DNA from: Lactobacillus johnsonii
GTDB taxonomy: Bacteria > Bacillota > Bacilli > Lactobacillales > Lactobacillaceae
DNA length: 64,000 nucleotides
Assembly (NCBI RefSeq): GCF_014058685.1
Contig: NZ_CP059055.1
Span: forward strand, 992,001-1,056,000
Direction: 5' to 3'
The notes under the pieces are model-generated. The model did no database searches. It was not told the DNA's origin and saw only the letters and a program-made list of their open reading frames with translations. The translations under genes were made by a program, and so were the position numbers. Position 1 is the first letter of the stretch; every line of letters begins with the position of its first letter. Below are positions 35,463 through 44,543 of this stretch, in pieces.

Positions 35463-37943
35463 TTAAAATAAATCTTCAGTTTTATCTCTTCCATCTGCAA
35501 TTGGTCGGCCAAGCGTTAACGAGACAGGAGTCCTATCTGTCATTGGGTCTAGTACAAAAGATCCATTTGAATAGCGGTCGCCCAATGGGAATTCAGAAGT
35601 GTTAAGTTCAATATGACGATCACTAGAAGTATTCAGATGGAGAATATGATTTTCACCATAACTACTGATTGCCATAATTCGATGAGGCTTAGTCTTAAGT
35701 TCACGTAGTACAAGGACACCTCGTTTTGCACGCGTAACTTTATTTATAAGGCTAAGTTTTAGTTGCTTAAACGCTCCCCGTTGAGTGATGATTCCAATCT
35801 TAATTAAATCAATATATTTAGGATCAGCTAAAACATAATTTACTATGTAGTCATCATCTTTAAGGTTAACGGATTTAACACCAACTGCTTTTGAGCCGGA
35901 TGTAGGTATCTCACTAATATCAAATCTTACTGCATATGCTTGGTTAGTAATTAGAGTTATTTCTTGCTTACTATCAGGTTGAACTTGATCAATGCGGACA
36001 ACTTTACTGTCATTACTCTTAAGCTTAATAGCAGTAATTGCACGAGACTTATATGTTCTAGTAGGTTGTAAATCTGCTAATGTAACTTGTTTAATGTATC
36101 CATCGTTGGTAGCAATCAAAAAGTTTAAATTGGCCTTTAAATCATTAACTTCAAACACCCGAATAATTTCTTCATCACTATCAAGACCAATTTCTTGAGA
36201 CAGGTGCTGCCCCGTTTCTTTCCATTTCGTTTCAATTAATTCATGTACCGGACGATAAATTAGATTTCCTTTATTAGTAAAAATATAAAGGTTATCCAAG
36301 GTAGACATTGTCTTTTCAAACACAACCTTATCACCAGCAGGTAATCCATTATCTTCATCATCGGTTGATTGGAATGAACGAAGAGATGAACGCTTCAAGT
36401 AGCCGTCTTTACTTACTAATACTCGTACATCTTCATCAGCTACTAGAGCTTTTTCATTAATTTCAATTTTAGCTGCTTTAGCAGTAATTTCTGTTCTTCT
36501 TGGTGAACCGAATTCTCTTTTTACCGCATTTAATTCTTTAACTACAACTCTTTCAAGAACCTTATTATCACTTAATATTTCATTGAACTTTTCGATTTTT
36601 TTATTTAAATCTGCTTGTTCCTTTTTAAGTTGGTTAACATCAGTATTAGTTAAACGGTATAACTGCAAAGAAACTATAGCTTCCGCTTGATTAGGAGTGA
36701 AGTCATACTTAGCAATTAAATTCTTTTTAGCATCTTTTTTATCTTTAGAAGATCTAATAGTCTTGATTACTTGATCTAAAATATCTAAGGCATGAATAAG
36801 ACCTTCAACTATTTCTAGACGCTGTTTAGCTTTCTTTAGATCAAATTCTGTTCTCTTAGTTACAACATCTTTTTTATGTGCTAAATAAGAAGATAAAATA
36901 CGCTTTAATCCAACTTGTACGGGAGTCATACGATCAATAGCAACCATATTGAAATTGTATGAAACTTGTAAGTCAGTGTTTTTAAATAGATAGTTCAAGA
37001 TGTTTTGACTATCAGCACCCTTTTTAAGTTCGATTACAATTGAAAGGCCGTGACGATCAGTTTCATCTCTTACTTCTGAAATACCGTCAATTTCCTTATT
37101 TAAACGGATTTCGTCAATTTTCTTAACCATCATTGCTTTATTTACGCCGAAAGGTACTTCGGTTACAACTATTTGCTGACGATGGCCTTTAATTTCTTGA
37201 ATTGTAGTCTTAGACCTAACTTGAATTCTTCCACGACCAGTTTCATAGGCCTCTTTAATGCCCTTAGTTCCTAGGACAATGCCACCTGTTGGAAAATCAG
37301 GTCCCTTAACAAATTTCATCAAATCATCTGTTGTAGCATCGGGATGCTTTAGCAGATAAACAGCTGCTTCAATAACCTCAGCAAGATTATGAGGTGGAAT
37401 TTCAGTTGCGTATCCAGCTGAGATACCTGTTGATCCATTAACTAATAAGTTAGGAAAGTGGGCCGGTAAAACTGTTGGTTCATACTCTGTATCATCAAAG
37501 TTCAAAATCATTTGAACAGTTTCTTTATCAATATCTTGTAAAAGTAAATTAGAAATTTTACTTAAACGAGATTCGGTATAACGCATGGCTGCTGGACCAT
37601 CCCCATCCATCGATCCATTATTACCGTGCATTTCGATTAAAGGTTCACGCATTTTCCAATCTTGCGATAAGTGAACCAAAGCCCCATAAATAGAACTGTC
37701 ACCATGAGGGTGAAAGTTACCCATGACATTACCGACAGCTTTTGCCGCCTTCTTATAAGGCTTATCATATGTATTATTATCTTTATACATCGCATAAAAA
37801 ATACGACGTTGAACTGGTTTTAAGCCATCTCGAATATCTGGGAGAGCACGTTCTTGGATAATATATTTTGAATATCGTCCAAATCTTTCACCCATAACTT
37901 CTTCAAGAGGTAATTCCCTAATTCTTTCATTTGTTTGTGTCAT
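35463..37943 (-). CDS. parC: DNA topoisomerase IV subunit A
   Basis: An 826-residue type II topoisomerase subunit that cuts and rejoins DNA to unlink daughter chromosomes. The active-site Tyr lies in AAMRYTESRLS. The N-terminal ERALPDIRDGLKPVQRRIFYAM and the quinolone region FHPHGDSSIYGALVHLSQDW are clear. The residue equivalent to E. coli ParC Glu84 is Gly87 here, while the Ser80 equivalent (Ser83) is kept. The C-terminal third is the beta-pinwheel, with repeats such as EDVRVLVSKDGYLKRS and NLYIFTNKGNLIYR. parC follows parE after 16 bases, a standard order. Confidence 0.96.
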   Translation of the reverse strand: MTQTNERIRELPLEEVMGERFGRYSKYIIQERALPDIRDGLKPVQRRIFYAMYKDNNTYDKPYKKAAKAVGNVMGNFHPHGDSSIYGALVHLSQDWKMREPLIEMHGNNGSMDGDGPAAMRYTESRLSKISNLLLQDIDKETVQMILNFDDTEYEPTVLPAHFPNLLVNGSTGISAGYATEIPPHNLAEVIEAAVYLLKHPDATTDDLMKFVKGPDFPTGGIVLGTKGIKEAYETGRGRIQVRSKTTIQEIKGHRQQIVVTEVPFGVNKAMMVKKIDEIRLNKEIDGISEVRDETDRHGLSIVIELKKGADSQNILNYLFKNTDLQVSYNFNMVAIDRMTPVQVGLKRILSSYLAHKKDVVTKRTEFDLKKAKQRLEIVEGLIHALDILDQVIKTIRSSKDKKDAKKNLIAKYDFTPNQAEAIVSLQLYRLTNTDVNQLKKEQADLNKKIEKFNEILSDNKVLERVVVKELNAVKREFGSPRRTEITAKAAKIEINEKALVADEDVRVLVSKDGYLKRSSLRSFQSTDDEDNGLPAGDKVVFEKTMSTLDNLYIFTNKGNLIYRPVHELIETKWKETGQHLSQEIGLDSDEEIIRVFEVNDLKANLNFLIATNDGYIKQVTLADLQPTRTYKSRAITAIKLKSNDSKVVRIDQVQPDSKQEITLITNQAYAVRFDISEIPTSGSKAVGVKSVNLKDDDYIVNYVLADPKYIDLIKIGIITQRGAFKQLKLSLINKVTRAKRGVLVLRELKTKPHRIMAISSYGENHILHLNTSSDRHIELNTSEFPLGDRYSNGSFVLDPMTDRTPVSLTLGRPIADGRDKTEDLF

Positions 37944-37959
37944 TTAAAAATATAACCTC

Positions 37960-39918
37960 TTAATCTCTACTTGTTTCTAGAATTGATCCGTCTTCACCCA
38001 TACGGAATTTAACGTTTTCATCAATCCATTTTCTTCTAGGAGCCACTTTATCTCCCATTAAGGTTGTTACACGCTTTTCAGCAAGTTGAGCATCGTCAAT
38101 CTTAACTCTAATTAAGGTACGAGTTTCAGGATTCATAGTTGTTTCCCATAATTGATCAGCATTCATTTCACCTAAACCTTTGAAACGCTGCAAAGCAAAA
38201 CCCTTACCCATGTCTTTAGAGTCTTCGCTCAATTCTTCATCAGTCCAAGCATATTTAATCTTGGCTTTTGCTCCGTTACCTTTTTGTAATTTGTATAAAG
38301 GAGGCAGAGCAATATACACACGACCCGCTTCAACCATTGGACGCATATATCTGTAAAAGAAAGTTAAAAGCAAAATTTGAATATGGGCACCATCAGTATC
38401 CGCATCTGTCATGATAATGATTTTATCGTAATTTGCATCCTTAATCTGAAAATCTGACCCAACACCTGCACCAATCGTATGGATCATGGTGTTGATTTCT
38501 TCATTTTTAAAGATATCTTGTAACTTAGCTTTTTGCGTATTTAAGACCTTGCCTCGTAATGGCAAAATAGCTTGGAACTTTCTATCTCTTCCTTGTTTTG
38601 CGGAACCACCGGCTGAGTCCCCTTCGACTAGGAATAACTCATTTTTCTTTGGATTACGTGATTGAGCAGGAGTTAATTTTCCTGAAAGAATCTCCTTCTT
38701 TCGTCTCTTTTTACCACTTCTGCTTTCATCTCTGGCCTTTTTAGCAGCTTCACGTGCATCCCTTGCTTTTTGTGCTTTCTGAACTAAGCTTTGAGCAAAT
38801 TCTCCGTTTTCCATTAAATAGTATGAAAGCTGTTCATAAACAATGCTGTCCACAACACTTCTAGCTTGCGGAGTTCCAAGTTTTCCTTTAGTCTGTCCTT
38901 CAAATTCTAGTAATTCTTCTGGAATCTTAACAGATAATACTGCACTTAAGCCTTCACGATAATCACTACCTTCTAGACCCTTATCCTTATTCTTTAATAG
39001 CCCTTGCTTTTTAGCGTAATCATTAAAAGCTTTTGTAAACCCACTACGTGCCCCAGCTTCATGACTACCACCATCAGCTGTACGAACATTATTTACAAAT
39101 GAAACAAAGTTTTCGGAATATCCATCATTGTATTGGCCTGAAAATTCAACTTCAATTCCATTTTGTTTACCAGAAAAGTAAAAAACATCTCCCATTGTAT
39201 CTTTGTCTTCATTTAAATAAGATACAAATGACTTAATTCCATCTTCATATAAAAACTCATCATGATGTTCTGGTTCGCGTTCATCAGTTAGTGTGAACTT
39301 AACACCCTTTAATAGAAAAGCTGACTCACGAATTCGTTCTTGAATGGTTTCGTAATTATATGTGGTAGTAGAAAAAATAGTTGGATCTGGTTTAAAAGTA
39401 ATAGTAGTACCATTTTTATCCTTAGTCTTGCCTAAATGCTTAAGCGTACCAATTGGATGACCACCATTTTCAAATTCTTCTTCATATGCTTGACCGTCTC
39501 TGACTACTCTTACTTTTAAGTAAGAAGATAGTGCATTTACAACAGAAGAACCTACTCCATGTAAACCACCAGAAGTTTGATAATTCTTTTCGGTAAACTT
39601 ACCACCTGCATGTAGCACAGTAAGGATAACTTCAATAGTTGGAATTCCTGATTCATGCATTCCTGTTGGCATTCCACGTCCAAAATCTTGAACCGTAACT
39701 GAGTTATCTTTATGAATAGTTACATTGATTTCTTTACCATAACCAGCCATTGCTTCGTCAACTGAGTTATCAACGATTTCATAAATCAAGTGATTTAACC
39801 CATGCCGATCCGTTGAACCGATATACATTCCTGGACGTTTTCTTACTGCCTCTAGCCCATGAAGAATCTGAATCGAAGAATCATCATATGAACTGGTAGT
39901 TTTATTTGCTTTAGCCAA
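37960..39918 (-). CDS. parE: DNA topoisomerase IV subunit B
   Basis: A 652-residue ATPase subunit of topoisomerase IV. GHKL ATP-binding motifs are YEIVDNSVDEAMAG, DFGRGMPTG and GGLHGVGSSVVNAL. The TOPRIM motifs are LVEGDSAGGSAKQGRD and IIMTDADTDGAHI. The frame is open up to a TTG at 39945, but GGAGG lies 7 bases before an internal TTG at 39918, giving the N-terminus MAKANKTTSSYDDSS. I take that as the start, so it uses a non-ATG codon. parE is divergent from plsY across about 100 bases. Confidence 0.95.
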   Translation of the reverse strand: MAKANKTTSSYDDSSIQILHGLEAVRKRPGMYIGSTDRHGLNHLIYEIVDNSVDEAMAGYGKEINVTIHKDNSVTVQDFGRGMPTGMHESGIPTIEVILTVLHAGGKFTEKNYQTSGGLHGVGSSVVNALSSYLKVRVVRDGQAYEEEFENGGHPIGTLKHLGKTKDKNGTTITFKPDPTIFSTTTYNYETIQERIRESAFLLKGVKFTLTDEREPEHHDEFLYEDGIKSFVSYLNEDKDTMGDVFYFSGKQNGIEVEFSGQYNDGYSENFVSFVNNVRTADGGSHEAGARSGFTKAFNDYAKKQGLLKNKDKGLEGSDYREGLSAVLSVKIPEELLEFEGQTKGKLGTPQARSVVDSIVYEQLSYYLMENGEFAQSLVQKAQKARDAREAAKKARDESRSGKKRRKKEILSGKLTPAQSRNPKKNELFLVEGDSAGGSAKQGRDRKFQAILPLRGKVLNTQKAKLQDIFKNEEINTMIHTIGAGVGSDFQIKDANYDKIIIMTDADTDGAHIQILLLTFFYRYMRPMVEAGRVYIALPPLYKLQKGNGAKAKIKYAWTDEELSEDSKDMGKGFALQRFKGLGEMNADQLWETTMNPETRTLIRVKIDDAQLAEKRVTTLMGDKVAPRRKWIDENVKFRMGEDGSILETSRD

Positions 39919-40017
39919 ATAAATGCCTCCATTTTTAACAGACAATCAAAATCAACCCCACAGCTATTATAATCTTTGTTAAAATAGCTTTAGATTTTAA
40001 ATGGGGTTGAACAGTGA

Positions 40018-40674
40018 ATGTCTACGTTGAATTATTTACTAATTTTTATTTTAGCATACTTGATTGGATCCTTTCCCACAGGTGTGTTAGTCGGAAAGAT
40101 ATTTTTTCATGAAGATATAAGAAACTTTGGATCAGGAAATATTGGTACAACCAATTCATTTAGAGTAATGGGACCTGTAGCAGGTAGTGCAGTTTTAGTC
40201 ATTGATGTATTAAAAGGGACACTTGCAACAGATTTACCATTAATTTTCCACCTAAAGGGACCAAAGTATTTATTACTAATTGCTGGTGCCTGTGCCATTC
40301 TAGGTCACACCTTTTCCATCTTTCTAAAATTTAAAGGCGGAAAAGCGGTAGCAACTAGCGCCGGCGTCTTTCTGGGTTACAATTTAAAGTTCTTTGGACT
40401 ATGTGCCTTAGTATTTTTACCAATGCTATTTATTACTTCATATGTAAGTTTATCAAGCTTGGTTTCAATAGTTATCATCTTCATTTGTTCCTTCTGGTTT
40501 CATGATATCTTTCTTACAATCATTACAGGAATTATGATGATCTTGCTCTTTGTAAGACACCGCTCCAATATCAAGCGCCTAATTAACCATGAAGAAAATA
40601 TCGTTCCTTTTGGCCTATGGTATTGGTACAAAAAGTCTCATGGATTACTAAAAAAGAATGCTAAAAATAAATAA
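40018..40674 (+). CDS. plsY: Glycerol-3-phosphate acyltransferase PlsY
   Basis: A 218-residue integral membrane enzyme that moves an acyl group from acyl-phosphate to glycerol-3-phosphate, the first step of phospholipid synthesis. Five hydrophobic helices are seen. The three PlsY motifs are GSGNIGTTNSFRVMG, GHTFSIFLKFKGGKAVATSAG and the late RHRSNIKRLI. It lies divergent from parE, an arrangement found in many Firmicutes. It has its own terminator. Confidence 0.96.
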   Translation: MSTLNYLLIFILAYLIGSFPTGVLVGKIFFHEDIRNFGSGNIGTTNSFRVMGPVAGSAVLVIDVLKGTLATDLPLIFHLKGPKYLLLIAGACAILGHTFSIFLKFKGGKAVATSAGVFLGYNLKFFGLCALVFLPMLFITSYVSLSSLVSIVIIFICSFWFHDIFLTIITGIMMILLFVRHRSNIKRLINHEENIVPFGLWYWYKKSHGLLKKNAKNK

Positions 40675-40681
40675 TCAGAAC

Positions 40682-40720
40682 AAAAGACTGTTTAGGGCAA
40701 ACTCCTCAACAGTCTTTTTT
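40682..40720. terminator. Bidirectional terminator after plsY
   Basis: AAAAGACTGTT and AACAGTCTTTTTT form an 11-bp stem; it serves plsY and may also stop the convergent acetyltransferase transcript. Confidence 0.85.
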
Positions 40721-40777
40721 CATAAGTATTATACTTTATTTGAACAAATGTTCGCAAGATGCAATTTTAGCATCTAA

Positions 40778-41392
40778 TTAATATGGATAATTATCTAGGT
40801 GGTCTTTCTCAGTGATTTTTCTAACTACTCGGCCTGGAACCCCCAAAACTAAAGAGTTGTCTGGAATATCTTTTGTAACTACGCTGCCAGCTCCAATAAC
40901 GCAGTTGTTTCCAATCGTTACTCCTGGACAAACAGTTACATTACTAGCTAACCAGCAATTATCCCCAATTGTAATTGGTGCGCCATATTCAATATCTGCT
41001 ATCTTCCCATCTGCTTGCAAGCGCGCATTTCTTTGCTCTGGCAATAAGGGATGCAGCGGCGTTACTAATGAAGTATTAGGACCACACATTACATTGTCGC
41101 CAATAGTAACTGGACAAGTATCTAGAATAGTCAAATTAAAGTTAGCATAAAAATTTTTACCTAATTTTGTAAATTTACCGTAATCTACTTCAATTGGTCC
41201 TTGAAGGTAAACTCCTTCTCCATGCTCTGGAAATAAATTATCAATAATTGCTTTTCTTACTTCCTTATCTTCATCTGCTGTTTGATTATAATCACGGCTT
41301 AAGCGATGCGCCTTTGTCGAAATAGCTCTTAACTCTTCTGTGTCGGGACGATAAGGTAATCCTGCTAGCATATTTTTAGTATTTTCTTCCAT
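40778..41392 (-). CDS. Maltose/galactoside O-acetyltransferase family protein
   Basis: A 204-residue left-handed beta-helix acetyltransferase of the Maa/LacA/NodL type. The N-terminal Maa-type cap is NMLAGLPYRPDTEELRAISTKAHRL. Hexapeptide repeats run through TIGDNVMCGPNTSLVTPLHPL (with the catalytic His), TIGDNCWLASNVTVCPGVTIGNNCVIGAGSVVTKDIPDNSLVLGVPGRVVR. It transfers acetyl from acetyl-CoA to a sugar hydroxyl. The precise sugar is unknown. Confidence 0.92.
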   Translation of the reverse strand: MEENTKNMLAGLPYRPDTEELRAISTKAHRLSRDYNQTADEDKEVRKAIIDNLFPEHGEGVYLQGPIEVDYGKFTKLGKNFYANFNLTILDTCPVTIGDNVMCGPNTSLVTPLHPLLPEQRNARLQADGKIADIEYGAPITIGDNCWLASNVTVCPGVTIGNNCVIGAGSVVTKDIPDNSLVLGVPGRVVRKITEKDHLDNYPY

Positions 41393-41466
41393 TTCTTACA
41401 CCTTACTTTCTTATGGTTTTGATTATCTTTAAAATATCATATTTGGGATTAAGATTATAGTGAATA

Positions 41467-41506
41467 AAAAAATAGATAGAAACATAAACCATGCTTCTAT
41501 CTATCT
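41467..41506 (-). terminator. Terminator of the first aldo/keto reductase gene
   Basis: AATAGATAGAA-CAT and ATG-TTCTATCTAT pair around a short loop; on the minus strand a T-run follows. Confidence 0.78.
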
Positions 41507-41527
41507 CTATTGTCTTAATGTTACTGA

Positions 41528-42403
41528 CTATTCTGAATCACGTAATTGCTTTAGGCTTTCTCCGAAAATATCATCAATTACTGCTGGGTCACGGTGGTCA
41601 AAGAATTGACTTACGCCCTTATCTAATCCTTTAATCTTATCCATTTCATCTTTAGTTAATTCAAAGTCAAAAATATCAAGATTTTCTTTTTGACGTTTTT
41701 CATGAACAGATTTTGGAATAACAACAATATCTTGTTGGGTTAGCCAACGCAAAATAACTTGAGCAGTAGTCTTGTGGTGAGCTTCAGCAATTTCTTTCAA
41801 TGTCTTATTATTGAAAATATCATGTTTACCTTCTGCAAATTGAGCCCAAGCTTCTACAGCTACATCTCTTCCTTGAAAGAATTTAACATCGTTAGTTTGT
41901 TGGAACCATGGATTAATTTCAATTTGGTTAATTGCTGGCTTATCTTCATGAGCAAGCTCTAAGTTCATGTATTGATCAGGATAAAAGTTTGATAAACCAA
42001 TTGAACGAACTTTACCAGCGCGCTTAGCAGCAGCTAAAGCGTTCCAAGCGCCGAATGTATCGCCATATGGTTGGTGAAGTAATACTAAGTCTAAATAATC
42101 AGTTCCTAATTCTTTTAAGTCATGATCAATTGCTTTAGTAGCTTTTTTAAATGACATGTTTGAAACCCAAATTTTTGTAGTTAAGAAAATATCGTCTCTA
42201 TTAACTGCACTCTCTGCAATTGCTTCACCTACAGCAATTTGATTTTCATATACTTCTGCAGTATCAATCATGCGATAACCGTTTGCTAACGCCATCTCTA
42301 CTGTTTGTCTTGCTTTTTCATGATCTGGTATTTGGAAGACGCCTAAACCAAGTAAAGGCATTTTATTGCCATCATTTAATGTAATAGTTGGAACTTCTGT
42401 CAT
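41528..42403 (-). CDS. Aldo/keto reductase (AKR5-like)
   Basis: A 291-residue NADPH-dependent aldo/keto reductase. The catalytic tetrad is visible: Asp in MIDTAEVYEN with the Tyr four residues on, Lys in LTTKIWV, and His in LVLLHQPYG. The NADPH site is IPKSVHEKRQKENLDIF. It resembles 2,5-diketo-gluconate/glyoxal reductases of lactic acid bacteria. The physiological carbonyl substrate is unknown. A related enzyme is encoded at 46274-47095. Confidence 0.93.
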   Translation of the reverse strand: MTEVPTITLNDGNKMPLLGLGVFQIPDHEKARQTVEMALANGYRMIDTAEVYENQIAVGEAIAESAVNRDDIFLTTKIWVSNMSFKKATKAIDHDLKELGTDYLDLVLLHQPYGDTFGAWNALAAAKRAGKVRSIGLSNFYPDQYMNLELAHEDKPAINQIEINPWFQQTNDVKFFQGRDVAVEAWAQFAEGKHDIFNNKTLKEIAEAHHKTTAQVILRWLTQQDIVVIPKSVHEKRQKENLDIFDFELTKDEMDKIKGLDKGVSQFFDHRDPAVIDDIFGESLKQLRDSE

Positions 42404-42482
42404 TTATAAGTCCTCCCTTTTCTACTCATTCTCCTTCATTCTAAGTCTAAAAATGCAATAAATACAATAATAAACACTGTTT

Positions 42483-43199
42483 TTAATTATTATTATCATT
42501 TGAGCCAAAAATAGTTAAGAATTGCAAAAATAGGTTAACAAAGTCTAGATATAACTGAAGAGCTCCCATAACGGCTAATCCATTCGCAGAAACTTCACCA
42601 CCAAATTGTAAATAGATGTTCTTCATTCTTTGTGCATCCCAAGCAGTTAAAACAGTGAAGATAATAACTGCAATGAATGAAAAGATGTAATTAGCTGCTG
42701 AACTCTTTAAAAACATGTTGATTAACATCGCTACAATTAAACCAATTAATGCTGCTGACGCGTAGGAGCCCCACCTACTTAGATCTTTCTTAGTAACTGT
42801 ACCTAAAATGGCCATGACTACGAAGACCGTTGCAGATGCGACAAAAGCAGAAGCAATATCTTGCCCTGTATATGTGCCTGCAATAAAAGCAAAAGTTACT
42901 CCATAAATAATCGCTGTCACCATCAGTAAAATAAAACTTGCTACTGGATTTCTTGTTGCCTGAAAATTAATTGCAAATGTTAGAACAATCGGAATTAATA
43001 ATAAAAGCCACATCGTCCAGGGATGATGAACCATTAAAGAAACCATTTGTCTAGCAAATACAGTCATCGTTAAGTAAGCACTCAGAGCAGATACAAAAAC
43101 AGCGAGAGCCATATAGCCGTAAATTTTACTTAAAAAGCTATTTAGTCCAGCTTCATCAACTAAGTGACGCCGCTCTGGTTCTTGATCGAAATTATACAT
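42483..43199 (-). CDS. Bax inhibitor-1/YccA family membrane protein
   Basis: A 238-residue protein with seven hydrophobic helices and the BI-1 family layout: FLSKIYGYMALAVFVSALSAYLT at the start, GSYASAALIGLIVAML in the middle, and a closing AWDAQRMKN...LYLDFVNLFLQFL block. Related proteins (YetJ) leak Ca2+ in a pH-dependent way; others act on FtsH. Its role here is unknown. The start is an ATG with GGAGG upstream. Confidence 0.93.
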   Translation of the reverse strand: MYNFDQEPERRHLVDEAGLNSFLSKIYGYMALAVFVSALSAYLTMTVFARQMVSLMVHHPWTMWLLLLIPIVLTFAINFQATRNPVASFILLMVTAIIYGVTFAFIAGTYTGQDIASAFVASATVFVVMAILGTVTKKDLSRWGSYASAALIGLIVAMLINMFLKSSAANYIFSFIAVIIFTVLTAWDAQRMKNIYLQFGGEVSANGLAVMGALQLYLDFVNLFLQFLTIFGSNDNNN

Positions 43200-43289
43200 A
43201 TTAAGTCCTCCAATCTACCTATATTCTTTCATTTTTAATGTATCACTTAGTAAGCATGAATAGAAATATGAGCTATTATTTTATGCACA

Positions 43290-43332
43290 AAAAAAGCAAT
43301 CAACAGCATGAATGCTGAAGATTGCTTTTTTA
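43290..43332 (-). terminator. Terminator of the small acidic protein gene
   Basis: AAAAAGCAATC and GATTGCTTTTT form an 11-bp stem with an inner AGCAT/ATGCT stem. It closes the minus-strand amidohydrolase/small-protein pair. Confidence 0.87.
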
Positions 43333-43560
43333 CAACATTTTATGTTTTTTCATTCGTTCTTCGAAAATACCGTTCACTATTTTTTTCATTTCTTCTTTTT
43401 CTTCTGCACTAGCTTCTTCTTCAAAAGCTTTATATAAATCCGGATGCTCCTTAGCAATTAATTTAAAAGTATTTTCAGTTGCGTGCTTACGAAAAATCTT
43501 AGGTATTTTATTTAAATATTCAGGCTTAACTAGTGCGATAATTTTTTCATTTGCATTCAT
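43330..43560 (-). CDS. Small charged helical protein of unknown function
   Basis: A 76-residue soluble protein that I do not recognise. It is rich in Lys and Glu, with a predicted helical C-terminal half (YKAFEEEASAEEKEEMKKIVNGIFEERMKK). A GTG at 43569 is in frame, but the ATG at 43560 has better spacing from GGGAGAG. It starts only 17 bases after the amidohydrolase gene and ends at a clear terminator, so it looks like a real second gene of that unit. Confidence 0.65.
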   Translation of the reverse strand: MNANEKIIALVKPEYLNKIPKIFRKHATENTFKLIAKEHPDLYKAFEEEASAEEKEEMKKIVNGIFEERMKKHKML

Positions 43561-43577
43561 AATACTCACTCTCTCCC

Positions 43578-44489
43578 TTATTGTCTCTCAAGCATATGAT
43601 AATAATTAGTTTCAAAGATCTTTTTATCATATAAATCCGAGATATCTAGATTTTCAATTGCATTAGATACAATCTCATCAGCTCCTGCTGGCATCACTGC
43701 AAACGGAGCATCAGTTCCAAACAAGACATGATTAATGCCAAAATAATCTATTGTTAATTGTAAAGCTGGCGTATTACCTAAAATAGCCGTATCAACATAA
43801 AAATTCTTAAACATCTCAGCATGCTCTGGATCTAAAATATGATTAATTCTACCACTAAAGAATGGAACCATAGCCCCTGCATGGTGAACTAAAATTTTCA
43901 AGTCAGGTGCTTTTTTGAAGATATCACTTTGTACTAGTTGCAACATAGCCTGCGATAGTTCATATTCCCAAGAAAATACTAGATTATTATCTGGTTTTCG
44001 ATTATCAAAAACGGGATGTAGCCATAAAGGAAGATGTAGTTCAGCTGCTTTCAACAAAATTGGTTCAAATTCAGAATCAGCAATGCTTTTACCTAAATGA
44101 CGAGTAAAAATCTGTGCGCCAACTAAGTTTTTATCGGCCTTAATCTTCTCTAAGATTTTGAGCGAAGCAGGAACGTTATTTAGCGCTAGCATCCCTACTC
44201 CCGCTTCAAAATAATCAGGATAAGAAGCTATGATAGTAGACAGTTCTTGATTTGCTTCTTGTGCAATTTGACTAGCTTTCTCTTCATCTACAAAGTCTTC
44301 TGGATTGATATTAGCAAATGAAATTACCTGCTTAGTATTTTTATCCGGCCAATTAGCTATTCTTTGATTTAAATCAACGAGAGTTTCTATCTTTATAAAA
44401 GGATATTTTTGTGGAATTGTAGCATCAATTTTTAACATGGTCTGATAAAAATCAGGCGTTAAAATATGTGCAAATGCGTCTATTTTCAT
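43578..44489 (-). CDS. Amidohydrolase (ACMSD-like TIM barrel)
   Basis: A 303-residue metal-dependent amidohydrolase related to the ACMSD/decarboxylase group. Expected metal-site pieces: AFAHILTPDFYQ at the start, PLWLHPVFD (His), LVHHAGAMVPFF (His), and VLFGTDAPF (Asp). The first of the two N-terminal His (H-x-H) is Phe here (D-A-F-A-H). It could hydrolyse or decarboxylate a small aromatic or cyclic substrate, but which one cannot be told. It is paired with the 76-residue protein downstream. Confidence 0.84.
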   Translation of the reverse strand: MKIDAFAHILTPDFYQTMLKIDATIPQKYPFIKIETLVDLNQRIANWPDKNTKQVISFANINPEDFVDEEKASQIAQEANQELSTIIASYPDYFEAGVGMLALNNVPASLKILEKIKADKNLVGAQIFTRHLGKSIADSEFEPILLKAAELHLPLWLHPVFDNRKPDNNLVFSWEYELSQAMLQLVQSDIFKKAPDLKILVHHAGAMVPFFSGRINHILDPEHAEMFKNFYVDTAILGNTPALQLTIDYFGINHVLFGTDAPFAVMPAGADEIVSNAIENLDISDLYDKKIFETNYYHMLERQ

Positions 44490-44543
44490 TATATTACCTT
44501 CTTTTCTCTTTCACCTTCATTTTAGCATAATTATTAAAATGAC

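Noticed and set aside
40756-40774. AGATGC/GCATCT hairpin after the acetyltransferase gene as a terminator
   Set aside because: Short stem and no T-run; the stronger hairpin at 40682-40720 is enough.
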